Below, in pieces: positions 46,198 through 60,700 of a DNA stretch of 64,000 nucleotides; position 1 is the stretch's first letter, and the number at the start of each line of letters is the position of its first letter. The position numbers were made by a program, and so were the translations under genes. A model generated the notes under the pieces. That model saw only the letters and a list, made by a program, of their open reading frames with translations, searched no databases and was not told the origin of the DNA. The stretch is taken from NCBI GenBank assembly GCA_029962745.1, contig CM057154.1, forward strand, positions 14,317,763 through 14,381,762. The letters are read 5' to 3'. The stretch is from Echinometra lucunter. Its lineage: Eukaryota > Echinodermata > Echinoidea > Camarodonta > Echinometridae.

Positions 46198-47282
46198 ATA
46201 TTCATCATCAACTGCCTCATAGAAGTATGTGCTAGGCTATGTCGCTGAATCATACCCACTGCTGAGAATGATTTTTCACATGTGCCAGAAATAGGTCAGG
46301 CTATATATATCTTCGCCTGGATACAGGGAACTTCCCGGGGTAGACATACGATAGGGTGGGGTACTCTCGCCCAACAAAAATGTGTCGACCATGGCCAACT
46401 CAAGCTGTTGGCCTCATTGCACTTTGTTTAGCTTCATGTGCTTCCAGCTGGCTTTATAAAGTTTTTTGCTTGAATCAACTTGTACATTCAGTCGGAAGAC
46501 ATTTTGAGTTTGATATCGGGTAGTTTTCTTTATTTTAATTTTGATAGAACAGTAAGATCAGCCGAAGATCAGTTTCATTCAGAAAGAAAAAGAGACTTTT
46601 GACACGCACCATTATGTCCGCATATTGGTACTGAGTAATCGGGAACTCGACGTAGAACGTGTTACGTAACTAGATCCTTGAATAAAAGAGTGGTCTTTCT
46701 TTGGACTGTCGACTGAACAATCTGAAAGCAATTTACAGAGGATCGAAGTCCAGGGAAAGAATGGTTACCTTCTTTTGTTCTTTAAATGCATGGTTTGACA
46801 AGACCTTCACTCTCCGTTTCAGATACGCCCTTTTCATCCTCTCAATCGTCCCATCCTACGGGGGAGGCGTTAGTGTTGAAATCGTATTCTTCGTGAGTGC
46901 AGGGGAGGGATCGGAGTAGCAGGTCTTGATGCTCTCAAATGCATTGACATATATCCGGGAAAACATGCCGTAAGCACCTGGCCCAGACTCAAGAGAAACA
47001 CCACGATACAAGTTAATCCTCGCCGAAAGACAACTGCAGTTAGGAAGATCAAACTCCGACATATTTTTGTCTCCTGCGCCTTGGATTTTAGAGCACTGAA
47101 AATCTACAATGATCTCTTGAATCGATGTTGCCACTTTAAAATGCTCATCCCATAAGCTGGGAGACAAGCGGCGCTACAACTCGAACTAATGACAGAAGCG
47201 TGCAATGAAAGGCATATCTAGGAGCTATTGGGATTGACTAAATGTGCTTTTTAGCCAGAGATTTTCTGAATCGAAGGATATT
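46198..47282. other. 5' flank of EGF gene copy 2
   Basis: About 1% different from 19093-20181, with three single-base indels that open a 103-aa minus frame not kept in copy 1. Confidence 0.55.
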
Positions 47283-47367
47283 ATGGCGGGAATTTACGGG
47301 AATGTATCTGGTCTGGTTTGGTCAATCGTCTGTACATTTCAGATGATATCACTGGTGCTCTCACAAG
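47283..47367 (+). CDS. EGF gene copy 2, exon 1: signal peptide
   Basis: As copy 1, with Leu8 changed to Val (tta to gta). Ends G|gtaata. Confidence 0.85.
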
Positions 47368-50300
47368 GTAATATTCTTTTTTAATTTGTTAGAATTTAAT
47401 TTTGCATATTACTAAAATACAGTGTATAATATTTCTAGTATCATAAATATATATCTGTGTATGAGAAAACTGAACATTGTGTTATCGAAATGATGAAAGT
47501 ATATTAAAATGATAAGGGAGGACTTTCAACCTTGCATGATACTAAAAGATACCCACAGACAGCAGGGCGTATAATGAGTAAGCCTCACAGAAATAGAACA
47601 ACACTTTTTTTTCTCAGGCAGAAGGACAATTTATCGATACGTTATGTAGCAAGGAATGACATTAATCAATTTTATCCCAAATGTACTTGGTAGTTATTCC
47701 CACTGCTTGCTTATTTTATCAAGTAAACAAAAGGAAATCCCCAAATTAAGAATTAAAATTCTATCAAATATAATATATCAATATTTTGGGACACATCGTA
47801 TAGAAGGCATGTGTTTAAGGGGAGAGAGAGAGAGAGAGAGCACTTAAGAGAGAGAGAAAGAAAGAAAGAAAGAAAGAAAGAATTCCTATTGGGCATAAGG
47901 TTACTAACAATTTCTAATTTGATGTTTCCTTCACTGTAGAATGATAATGAATATTATAGTGTTGAACAAAATATTCTTTTTATTCACGTTGAATAATCGA
48001 AGTATCTATCCATTTCAGTATATTATTCATTATTTCAAAAAGTGTCTATAGTCATGTAGTATAACTCTCTCCACAAACCTGCTTTTCACCATGCTCAACC
48101 TATACGATCCAAGTTCTGATGGTCATTCGGATGTGCATTTTATATGTTCCGTAACAACCTGACTTTCATCATAACTTGGTCACACGCGTTTAATTTGATT
48201 GGGTGTTAATCTCTCGTCAAATCTCCACTAATGTGTGAAGTGTCATTTCGAATTTCTCCTCTCCACTATTTGAAATGCAGATCCGTGTGCAGCCAATCCT
48301 TGTTTGAGTGATGCTACGTGTGTTACTCTATCTCCTACTCAGTACTCGTGTCTTTGCCCGGCTGGCTTCAGTGGTAGCACATGTAGCTTAGGTAAGTATA
48401 GTATGTCACTACTAAAGAAAAAAATAAATATCAAGAGCAGTGTGCAGACGTGAAATCAAAAGCTAGAAAGGGATGATATAACCCTTCTTCTTCTTCTTCT
48501 TCTTCTTCTTCTTCTTCTTCTTCTTCTTCTTCTTCTTCTTCTTCTTCTTCTTCTTCTTCTTCTTCTTCTTCTTCCTCCTCCAATCCGGTACAGTCCGCCG
48601 CTGTCATATTATCGTACCATCACCATTTGATATGGGATCAAAAGTTTAACCTAATGAATACAACACGGTTTCCTTTTATTCCGTATTTAATTCTTCTTTA
48701 AGTACCAATGCAATGAAAACCTCAAAATGAGTTATAAAGGAAAGAAATACCCTGAAAGGATTAGTGATGAAAGCTTAATATTACATTATAAAAACAAATT
48801 AGTTGAAATGACTATATTATGGGTCAGCTGGGAGCAACTAATATATCTAGACAAAATGTTACTATATTTTAGTCAGATATAGTCATATATTTATTGCTTT
48901 CTTGTGAATCACTACCAGATTTGTTTATACTTGTTTTGGAGAAGCAATAAAATCCCCGTGGAGGGAAAAATATTGAAAAAAAATAGTCAGAAAATGACTG
49001 AGTTCTAGTCAAAATACAACTATAAAGTAATCATAAATGTCTAGAATATAGTTAAAAAAAAAAAAAAAAAGACAAGTATTTTACATGTAGTTGCACCCAA
49101 CCCACCCTTTCATCTAGTCATTTTAACTGATTTGTTTTAAGAGTGTAGCAAAATTCAAGAAAAAATCCTGAATGTGTGGATGATGTTAAAATGATATATC
49201 AAGCATTCTTAAAATTCATTCGTAAATTGACTACATCAAAGGCAAATGTATTGTTAGCATGTTGCTCGAACGTCTCTCATGTGATGATAAAAAGACCATG
49301 ACTATTGCACCCGATAACACACGCTAATTAGACATGTGATTAGCACCAGCGGGTTATCCATCAGTAATTAGCGACTGCAGAACTACTATTTGACCTCACA
49401 TAATAAGGCAAAACTGCTGACCGCGGAGAGGTGATAGCGTGAATAGAAGGCATGGCAGAGGGCCACTTATAATTTTTACGAGTCAGAGCAAATTTGTTTA
49501 TTTATTTAAGCTCAATTCATTCAACTCCATTAAAAAACATTAATACAAAATTTTCCTTTACAATCTGAATGAATGGAAATACAAAGTAGATTCATATAAT
49601 TTTTCATGGAATCAAGGGTACCCTGTTCATTATGTTCTGTTAAGAAAATGGACATGTAATTACTCAGCAGTATTAGAATCTAGGTTTATTTGCCCCTAGG
49701 TCGAGGTCTTCTAAAAAAGGGTGTCTTAATACAGTATCAAATGAAAACAATTAGGAACATAATCGCCAGGGGGTTGTTGTAATATTTTTAGGTTTAGAAA
49801 AGGGAAGAGAGTGCGTGTAGGATCTACACGTATTTATTTTAGAAACAGTATTGTTCTGGCAAGATAAACTAAAGTCGAAAAGGCCCTTCAGTTCTGTAAA
49901 AGCTCTAGAATAATACGTTTACGCCTACGAATTGCTGAGACACAGTGTCAGAAATTTTGTTGTACTTAAGAGAAACATGATTGTCATATTGTTTAGCAAA
50001 GCAGATGAAAAAAAGGAAAAAGAAAAACGAAAAAACGAGTGTGATCAGTTCAGGGCAACGTTTTGTCCGTCCGTGACACTCATGGTATACTACGTTGAGA
50101 GACTTTACCCAACTATATTTTTTATCTCAAATCGTTTGTATATAGTTCCTTAGAAATGATAAGTCTTCATGACCCTATTCCGGGTCATTTTTTGACCCGG
50201 AACGGATTGTGGCCCCAACGGACTCTTTTCCGAGTCAATCTGACCCGGAATTTTTAAGAGTGTTCTTGACATCTCTTACAAAATCAAGGGTTCGATTTTA

Positions 50301-51456
50301 AATTCTAAATGGATGACAGGGAAGCCAATTTATATGACTATCATTTGTACTTGAAAATATTTGACAAGGTCAGTTTATTTGCATAGAAATTGCAAGAGAG
50401 TACTAGCATAACTAGAAGGTCACACACCTATTTTCTATCTTGTCCGTCCGTAACACTGAACCTTTCTTTGATTTGCATTTGAATAGGAAACCATGACAAC
50501 CAAACTCATGTACTTCTCAGAATACTTTGTGACACCCTTTATAATCAACCCGGTAATCCATGATACTGTACCTTGTCACTTGATTTTTACAGGCCTTCAA
50601 AGTCGGGATTTTTAAAAAAATGTTCGTCCGTGACGGACTGATCACACTCAAACCTCTACCAGTACAGTACTGACAGTGATGCTCATAGCATTATGCACTG
50701 AAGTAATCGGGGGGGGGGGGGGGGGCACTCAGATTTGGTTCGGACAGGGGTGTGCCGCTGAAGCCTCCATATCCATAGTCACTTTTAAGGGTCATTTTGG
50801 CGGAAAGTGGTACCCATTATTAGGGATTTCGCATCTCTAGTTTCTACTTCAGCGACAATATGGGAGAGAATATCATTCTGAACTATAAAGTTACCTATGT
50901 TTAAAAAAGTGGGGGCATATTTAGGGAATTTCCGGCACAAAACCATACCGCATGCTTAGGGGTTTCTTGCAAAAATGTGACACATTAGAGAAGCACACCT
51001 AACCCTTCCCGGGGAAGAAATGAATGAACAAACAAAACAGAGTATTGAAAATTTTGAGGGAAAAAATCTGTTTACTGTTTGGTACTTCTCCTCGATGCCC
51101 TTTAGGTTGTACAAGTTTTTATATCGGATGATCGGTACATTTCGTCATAATGCATGTTAGATGTTGATGAAGTACTGACGAATGAATGGTGGCGGCGATT
51201 TCATTTGACAAGTTGAGTGTTTTTCTAGGATTTTTAAGTTGGGGTGACACCGCCCTTGTATGGAATGAGAAGGGGGGAGGAAGGGAATTTTCTTAGTGAA
51301 GTAAGATTAGATCACATGTGTATATTGTTAAACGTGGGAACATAGCGACCCAGTGGGTTTGTTTTTCTCGTTAAATTGGTATTTATTTATTCATTCATTA
51401 TTATTAGTATTGTCAATGTTATCAATAATTGTTGTTTGTTTGTATTACTCTCATGA

Positions 51457-51487
<31 letters not shown>

Positions 51488-51490
51488 TCA

Positions 51491-51527
<37 letters not shown>

Positions 51528-51541
51528 CAGTATTATTATCA

Positions 51542-51590
<49 letters not shown>

Positions 51591-51637
51591 CAGTATTATT
51601 ATCATCATTATTATTATTATTATCAGTATTATTATCA

Positions 51638-51671
<34 letters not shown>

Positions 51672-54600
51672 CATTATCCTCATTATCATCATATAATATC
51701 TCTTTGCACCTTTTGTCATATTGCCTTCAACAGACACACATTGTTTTCCAAACCCCTGTCAGAATGGTGCAGGATGCATCAATCGAGTAGATACATACCA
51801 ATGCTCGTGTGCTCCAGGCTACTCTGGACAACTTTGTGAGATCATTGGTAAGTATAATAGGAAACGTTGAACTTTCAAAAGAAACTGAAAACCTTTCTAC
51901 ACACTAACAAAAAAAAGGTTCAATTTTGCACCCTTCAAATGCAACACTGGGAGCTCCTTTACGGGTACAACTTTGCACCCTATGAAGCATTTTGCACCTT
52001 TAAGGGTGCAGTGAGCTACATTTCGCACCCTTAAGGGTGCAGAGCTGTACCCTTGAGGGAAGGTGCAAGTTTGCACCCTTTTGAATGCAAACATTTCTGC
52101 AACCTTAAAGGTGCAACAGACGGGCGTTTCCGGGTACAAACAACTACAAAAGGGTGCATGTTTGCACCTTTTTCATGTAGGGTGCAAGATTGCACCCAAA
52201 AAGGTGCTGCCAGTGTTGCATTTAGGGTGCAAAATTGAACCTTTTTTTCTTAACCAACTATTAGGGTCTGATTATTAGTTAATGCAACTTCTTTCATCGT
52301 ATTTCTGTTCTGTGCTATTTGATTTGATTTTGATTGTTTGATGCTTGTTACTTGCTTACATTATATTTTACCGAATCTACATTGTCATTCTCATTTTGTG
52401 GCATACAGATTTGAGCCCTATATGAATATGAAATTATTATTATTATCATCAATATGTGATTTGATGCAAGATGAAGACAAACCACTTTGTCAATGATAAC
52501 GGTAATGAAAATGACTTTATAAAATCAATATTATCTCACTGATGAAATGTAGAAAGTAATTGTGATGCTTAGGGGGGGGGGTCGGAACTGGTGTGATTGA
52601 CACACTCCTCGTGATGTATGCAGCAACGTTATCCGTTCAACAGCTGAAACTGGGAAGATTCGTGTCAAAATGTTCAATTTCCTCCAAAATTACTTAAAAT
52701 AATCAACCAGCGCACGATCACAGCGTGGATTATTATTAGTAATCTTTGACTGTTTTCTTCAGTTTCACCGTACACAACGAACATACGTCAGGTGATGTGC
52801 GAATTAACATGACCTTCCGTAGACTTCTTGGAGAGCAGCATAATTTCTATTTCAGGAACTGTTGCGGTGTCTTGACGGATCCAGATGGGATATGAGGAGT
52901 ACATGGGCTATATGGTTTGGGAGTGGGTTTTTCTTTCGCTTATTCCTCCCCCCCCCCCCCCCCCCCCCGTCTGACCCGGTGGCCGGGAATAAGGGTGAAA
53001 CATACTCTACATGTATAGCATTAAATATCAATATCAACCTTTGACCGAACACTTCTGCATACTCAATTTTGATCATAACTCAAAATCCAACCTGCATAAA
53101 CCCAAGCAAAAACCTAATCCCATAATTGCACATCTTCGAAGATAGAAATAATAATAATAATAATATGGCGTTCTTGTACAGCGCATATCACATTATGGTA
53201 TAACGTGTCTCTATGCGCTTCCAAAAGACTTTGGATATTATTACCCCGGCTTTAGCTCGAACAACCGCAGCGCTTCGTGCATTCAAGGAATAAATCCTAC
53301 CAGGTATCCACTTACTACACCTGGGTCGAGTGTGACAAATGTAGATTAATGTCTTGCCAAAGGATGTTGGTGTCGTGGCAGGGATTCGAACCTCGGACCT
53401 AGTGGTTAACGGTCCGTAGACCTGTCCACTGGACCACAGCAGCGGAGCAATTATCACTGGAGCAAATGTGGGTCACCATCGTCACTGCCCCCCCCCCCCC
53501 CCCCCCCATTCCTTCCGTCTCAATCTTGCCATTCAATATTCCATTAATGTTTTTCCGGCATTTCGTTTTCTTTTTCAGATAATTCGTGTGTTCGAGGACC
53601 ATGTAAAAATGGTGGTTCATGTATAGCAGATGGCGCTGATTTCGTTTGTCAGTGTACCTTCGGTTGGATGGGAGAAACATGTGAAGAACGTGAGTTATGT
53701 CTAAAAGATCCTCCTTACTAAGTAAATCTTCATCATTTTATTTAATTTTTTAATATTCACAATCCCCTTAACTTCAAGTACTGATTAGCGCGCATCACAT
53801 GAACTCATAAAAAGAAAATCTAACGTATTTCACTCAACACTTCAGAGCTTGTAAGGCCTCTATACACATGCTTACTTTTACAGGCGTGTTTTCTTTACGA
53901 ATGATTTAGTTGAACGAATTGTGCTGCCGTGAATTTTTAGATAAGTGAATGCCAACACATGAATGTCAATATTACGCCATATTTGGCATTTTACAAAATA
54001 TCGACTGTTGTTCTTTAACATGTTTAATCTCTGATGACTATCTTTTACTTTATTCATTCATTCATTCATTCTTGTATGATCTGTCTTTACTTGGGTTATG
54101 TTGCGTTATGGTTCTCTATATGTATTCATACTTTTCTAAGCACCTCCACTCCCCCCCCTCTCTGTCTGTCTGTCTATCTATCTCTCTGTCTCCTATTTTC
54201 TTTTTAGTTCCCATCTCTCTTTTCATTTGGATTATTATACCTCTCTTTCTTCTGTTCTCTCTCTCTCATTCTGTCTTTCCATCTCGACTATTCCTCTCTC
54301 ACGCTCTCTCTCTTCTCTTCTCTCTTCTTTCTCTTTCATTTTCTTCTTCTTTCTCTCTCTCTGTCTTTCTCATCTCTCCTCTCTCTCTCTCTTTCCCTCT
54401 CTCTTTCTTTCCATTCTGTCAAGCTCGCTCATTTACACATATTCCTTATCTTTACAGCTGATGCATGTAACAGTCAGCCATGTCTGAATGGTGGTACATG
54501 TCTCACTGCTTTGGGAGGATTGTTACATCATTGTACCTGTCGTACAGGATTCACTGGCAGCGAATGTGAAATCAGTAAGTTCATAACTTCAGTACATGGC

Positions 54601-54683
54601 CCCGGTATAAGGCGGTAGCACAAGAATAACTTGGCAATGACTGTAAAATTTTGCAATTGATCATAAGGTATCTATCGTACGAA

Positions 54684-54722
<39 letters not shown>

Positions 54723-57662
54723 AATCGGTCGTATCACTAGCTAAATTTTCTGGTACTAGACCCAGGTCAGTTTATTAAATTGAATATTATGAACAGCAGA
54801 GATCTTTTACAATTCACTGACTGAAAATCATACAGTTTCACACGAAATGAATAGAGGCAAGTCCCATGTATTTTTTCCATCAAATAGGTTACCGACAACA
54901 TATAAGATTATGATACACATAGTAAGTAAGAAAACAAAAATCTATTAGAGCTTATAGCGTACCAAATTTGCATTGAAATGGATCATTTGATGCCAATTTA
55001 TATTCACAACTTGTTACCGTATGGGACACCAAATAAATTACCTTTGATTGTCCATGCAGTGGCTCTCATAAGGAAAGAAAAAGAAAATGAGTAATATATT
55101 CATGTGAAAAGAAAATATGACACAGGAGAGCTATAGCCTGTAGCTTGCGATGACTGGTTTCTTTATAAAGTAGGGGTTTTGATACTAAATTGTGATGCAT
55201 ATTCCAGAGGAGTGACATTTTCATTCTTTTTTTTAAAGCCACTGTGGTTTACTTAAATGACCAATGATTCTTATTTATGATTTATTTAAAATTTCCCTTT
55301 CACTTGCTTGTTTCCTGCTTGTTTCCCACCTAAACTTCTACCATTTACCGCCCACACCTAGATATGATTCCTTGTATCAGTGACCCTTGCATGAACGGTG
55401 GTGTGTGTCTACAGCCTCAAAACACTTTTGACTACAGGTGTATTTGTGAAGGCGATTTTACCGGAATCAACTGCGAATCCCGTGAGTGCTGAGACGCCAA
55501 AGTTTTTTGCTTAATCATCGTTGTTATCCTCAACTCAAGCTAACCCGGTTCATGGCTTTCTCATGTATTCTCTTTGCCTTCTACAAGGTGAATCAATAAA
55601 ATGCAATAATTTTCAATAGTTCGTTGTTTACACTTTAGATTTTAAAAGTAATATGTGACATCAATTGGAAAATAACTCTTTCCGATTATTTTGATACCAG
55701 TTTTGTGTATCGTCTTTTCATGGTGAATAAACGGAGGACGAAAAATAGACGAGGTCAAAACCACCTTCACCAAAGGTTTTGCTTAATCATCATTTATCAT
55801 CAACCTTATTTTCCAGCACAGCCTTAACATACACGGAAGGCTGTATCCCAGTTTCCTTTGATTACTTCTTGGTGGTTTTCTCATTATTAATGTTTATTCA
55901 GTAAGAAGAAGATGGCCACCGCCCCAAATGTATCAAAATATCCGGAGAGAGGTACTCTTCCAAACCTTGCCACATACATATACAGTATATAAACACTCTA
56001 ATATGTAAGCAATGAACAATAATTATTGAAAAGTATTGCATGTTTATTGACTCGCAGTATTTGTCAGCCATTAATAGCGTTTTGCATCTTCGTCTGGTAT
56101 TTTGCACGTCCAGTACCTCATTTTCTCGTTTCATTGTTCCAGTGCATTTCATCAACATTTTCTCATGCATACCACGTTTTAAAGGTCGTTTTCTAATCAT
56201 CGTACTCGAATTCTCCTGATAGATTTTTTTTTTCATATTAAATCTGATTTTTCTAACGCGTTTACATGTCTTTATTTCACTGTACAGTTGCATGCTTATG
56301 TCATACATGTACTCAGCTGATTGTTTAATTATCTTAGACAGAATGTGAGGGGGTTCTGGTGTGAGTGGGTGGGTTCGATGGTTTGTGGGTGTTTCATAAA
56401 GCTGTTCGTAAAGTTACGAATGACTTTACGAACGACTTGAATATGAAGTGCCAAATGAGATGCCCAAAGTTTTTCGTGATGTTTTTACAAAGTGTGACTG
56501 CATTTCCCATAACTTCAATTAAAATATGCTTCACAATAAAAATGTTGGTGAACAAGCCATATTCAAGTCTTTCGTAAAGTCATTCGTAACTTGACGAATA
56601 GCTTTATGAAATACCCCCTGGTAATATTGTGTCATGTCGTCTCAAGAATGACTGACACAATTCACCAGTAGATCTGCCGGAGACAAAATATCCTGTCTTG
56701 ACACAATCGGTGACAGGTATACAACTTGATTGAGGGTCACACTCATCGGGGCAAAGTCGTACGGTCGTTACCTACCATTTGTGTGTTGAGTCGCAAAGAG
56801 AAGGGTCAGCCCCCTCCCCCCTCCTCCTCCTCCTTCATCCACATACTACTAGTATTAACATCATCATCATCATCATCATCACAACACGCATATGATTATC
56901 TTCATTAATAATTTCATTCAGATTGATTGTCTTAGCAGTGTATCATGATTGCCTCTTGCATGCATTTCTTTTGATATGGATGTACAATAAGTCATACTTT
57001 TGGAACTTGTTGAATATGTTGCAATTAACATGTTGTCATGTTTGTCTAGTAAAGCTTAGATGAAGAATAGTTCGATTCCACAGAGATAACTGCTGTCAGA
57101 TTCATAACCTTCTACCATGTCTCCGTTTCCTCAAAAAGAAATGTAACAATCATTTCTCGAGAATTTTCATTAGAAGGGGACTGAAAACTTGGAGATCAAA
57201 CTTAACGTTCCCCTAACAGTAGAGGGAAAATTCTGTAATACGTACATTTTCTTAGAAGGGGCAAAGTTATATTTCAATATTTCTTTATCTTGATGGGCTA
57301 TATTCAAGCGGTTAAAAATGGATTCACTGAGTCGGTGATTGCAGGCCGTGTAATCGTGTGATGCCTTTTATTCTTTCATTGGTGATAAAGTGAATTTCAA
57401 AAGTTGACACTTTGTGCATGCCGATGTGTTTTGATAGGAATTTTAAAATTCTCCTGAAAACAAAATTGTGTATGGGCTTAGTGAAATACAAAGTGGATTT
57501 TGTACATGGTTTTGTATTGCTTCTGTCTTCAGGGAGGTTCAGGAGTATCTCGTGTTATGCACTATGCACAGCTGACTTACGTATAACTAAACATAAACAT
57601 CTATTTTCAGTCTCGACGACACTTTAAACATTGTCACGAGTGTCACAAAAATAAAACTGTGG

Positions 57663-57701
<39 letters not shown>

Positions 57702-60700
57702 TTCTCTCTCTCCCATGAATGTAAAAAGATTGTTTAGTCCATGTCGACTTAAGGATCTTCTTAGCTTTAAAATTGTTCCGCGTTATGTTATAATGCTTCA
57801 AAGACACTCGACGCGTCTTGGAAATCTCTTGCGATACGTTCAATATGTTTCTCTGATTCTCTATTGCGGTTTTTCTTTTTTCTTTCCATATCTGTATATC
57901 TCTCCTTGCTATCTCTGTACAGGAATAAACCCATGTTTGAGCAACCCTTGCCAGAACAGAGGATCATGTTTTAGTCGACAAGACAAAGCAAGTTTCGTCT
58001 GTAACTGTGCCGACGGATTCGAAGGAGATTTATGCGAAAACCGTACGTTATTCGGATATCTCCCTATAATCTGTTGATTTTCAGTGAATGTAACAACGAA
58101 GACAATAGCTAAAAGGCTTCAAAAGATATTGTGAGGCAATTTCAGTAGCATAGTGCACCAATGTGTGAAATTTGCGAAAATTAAAATGGTATGTTTTGTA
58201 AAGGAAAAAATGATTCATACAGGTAATATAAGTTAACAGTGCACTCAAACTGTCCCTCGTATGATTCCTTGAAGGTCTTGGCAATCTTGTTAAACGCACG
58301 TTAATAATTATATTCAAATTTTCAAGAAACTACTTCTAATTTCGTTTCAAAAGTGAAATATGATAGCGATGGAATATAAGAAAATAGAAAGGTTGAATTG
58401 GTTACAAAATATGAAGAAGAGAATAGAGAAGAGAAAATAAAAGGTTAATCGGAATCAAAGCACCCGGGTACATACCCCAAGCCCATGGTACATCTGAATA
58501 AAATGATAGAAGTCAACACAAAGCTTAAGGTAAAATGAAAGCTTCTTATGTACAGTGATGTACATGGAACACATGGATTGGAGAACATACTAGTTTAAAT
58601 GAATTTTGATGTTGAATTTCAGATTTCGCTGATGTACCTTTTTAGTTTAACTGTCATTATGTTGCAAATAATGCATCACATATTTCGAGTTGTCATTTTA
58701 TCATGTGTTTCGTTGCAGGAATCCCAGTATGTCGTAACAATGCTTGTCAGAATGGAGCAACCTGTATGGAATTGAACCCTTACACATACAACTGTACATG
58801 CCCAGATAACTATTACGGAAGTCGTTGTGAAATAGGTAATAATGATATAGCAGTATTCTATGCTGGTATGAAGTACAATGTACTCTCGAAAAATGTGAAA
58901 GCTATGTCGATGGTTTGAATACAGTGCTTTCATATTTTCATATTTTCTTTTTCTTTTCTGTGTTGTAATGTCGTTAGGCATTCTTTGTTTATCTGTATTT
59001 TTTTAAAGCGCCTTGAGCATTTAATCAAAATGGAAAAGACGCTATAGAAATCCTATGTATTATTATTATTTTTTTTATTATTATTTTAAGTTCAACAGGA
59101 TGAAAATAGGGTTGTGTATGATTCCCACATTGTGAAGTAAGCGCATTAGTCCTTCGTGTAATATTGAGAAAAATGGATATATGTCAGGAGCAAAGTGGGA
59201 ATATACTGAATATGCATAGCTCTCTGTCCTGTAATACCAATGTGCATGAAATAGTGCCTCAGGATCTACAACATTGTCATTGAAGGAAGTCGTGGAGGTG
59301 TTCAAATACCCATTGTAGCATCGCTTTTCAGTATTATGCATAAGCGAAATACAGCAAATTCGTTTGAAGAAAAACAAATTTTAAAAACTCACTTAGATCT
59401 CATTAGATTACATTAGTCAATGATACGTTTCACATTTGTCGCTCGTTATATGGAAGTCCAAAAAATATATATATTCGAAATATTTCAGGAAGCATCTTGT
59501 GTAGACCAAAAAAGACCCAAAAATTAAACAAAAATAAAATGAAATAAAATCTAGTTTGAATTTCACATCCACACGAAATGCACTGTTCATTTTTTTTTGA
59601 CGATCTAACTCTTTATTTTCTATGTAGCTGGTGCATGTATCACAAACAACGCATGTAGGAATGGAGCGACTTGCCTTGGAGGACCAACCCCATCAAATCT
59701 GTCATGCCTCTGTCGACCATATTACCATGGCGAACTGTGTGAAGTTGGTAAGTATACTTTGTGAAAATCAGAAAATCATACTCTTTCTATAATGTATTGC
59801 TGTATACTTGATACTGCGATATTGGAGCACTGGGATACTTTTTGGTACATTCTCTCTCGGCAGTGATCAGTTTCCAAGAAAGTATTACATATATTATCTC
59901 TTAACTAACTATTTCAAGGAACAATTTAGAACTCCGAGAAGCGTATGATTTTTTAAAAGCATTTTTATATCCATGACTCGTTTTTCTCAAATCCCTTCAA
60001 ATACATCTGTGATACAATCATTTCTGTGCCTAAGTGATGAAAAAAAATTGCATCGTTTCGCTCTTCAACATCTCCTGCAGATGAGCGTAGCCCCTGTCTG
60101 AGCCAGCCGTGTAAGAACAGCGGTACGTGTTACAGTTCAGAACCTTCCAGATATGTATGTACATGCCCTGATGGATATGAAGGAACAAACTGTGAACTAG
60201 GTGAGTAACCAGTGTAAAAGATGAGGATAGTGAAGAAGTGTTTTAATGTGAAAGTATGACACGATATACTTTTATCACATGTAATATTTTGAATTGGACT
60301 AATTATGTCACATTTGAAAGGGGATTGAATTGACAGTAGCTCGATGGTTTTCATCACGATTTCTGATTTGTGCAGTACTCCTATTATGTTTAAGTGAAAC
60401 CATCAACAATCGCCGTCAGTTTCTGCATTCACCTAAGATATTAAAGAGTAATCCGTGATGCGATACGACCCCTCATACAGAAATGCCTAAGAAAATATGT
60501 ATAGGCCTACCTTTTTTCCTTGTGTCATGTGTGTAAAAGCCTTGAGTAATAGAATTCAATCGGCTGAGAATGTTAATGAACATCAAGTGGATAATAGCTG
60601 AAGTGTGAAATTAGGGCCAGTACCCTCAATAGGATTGGGTGTCGGGACATGTCGATGTTAATTTGGATCACTAGGATTAAAAACAGTAGAACACTCGATC

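Noticed and set aside
46856..47167. 103-aa minus-strand frame in the 5' flank of copy 2
   Set aside because: Single-base indels break it in copy 1 at the equivalent place, while the EGF exons stay intact; probably non-coding.
51387..51839. Poly-Ile/poly-Tyr/poly-Leu frames around 51.4-51.8 kb
   Set aside because: Microsatellite translations; only the short EGF 2 exon inside is real.
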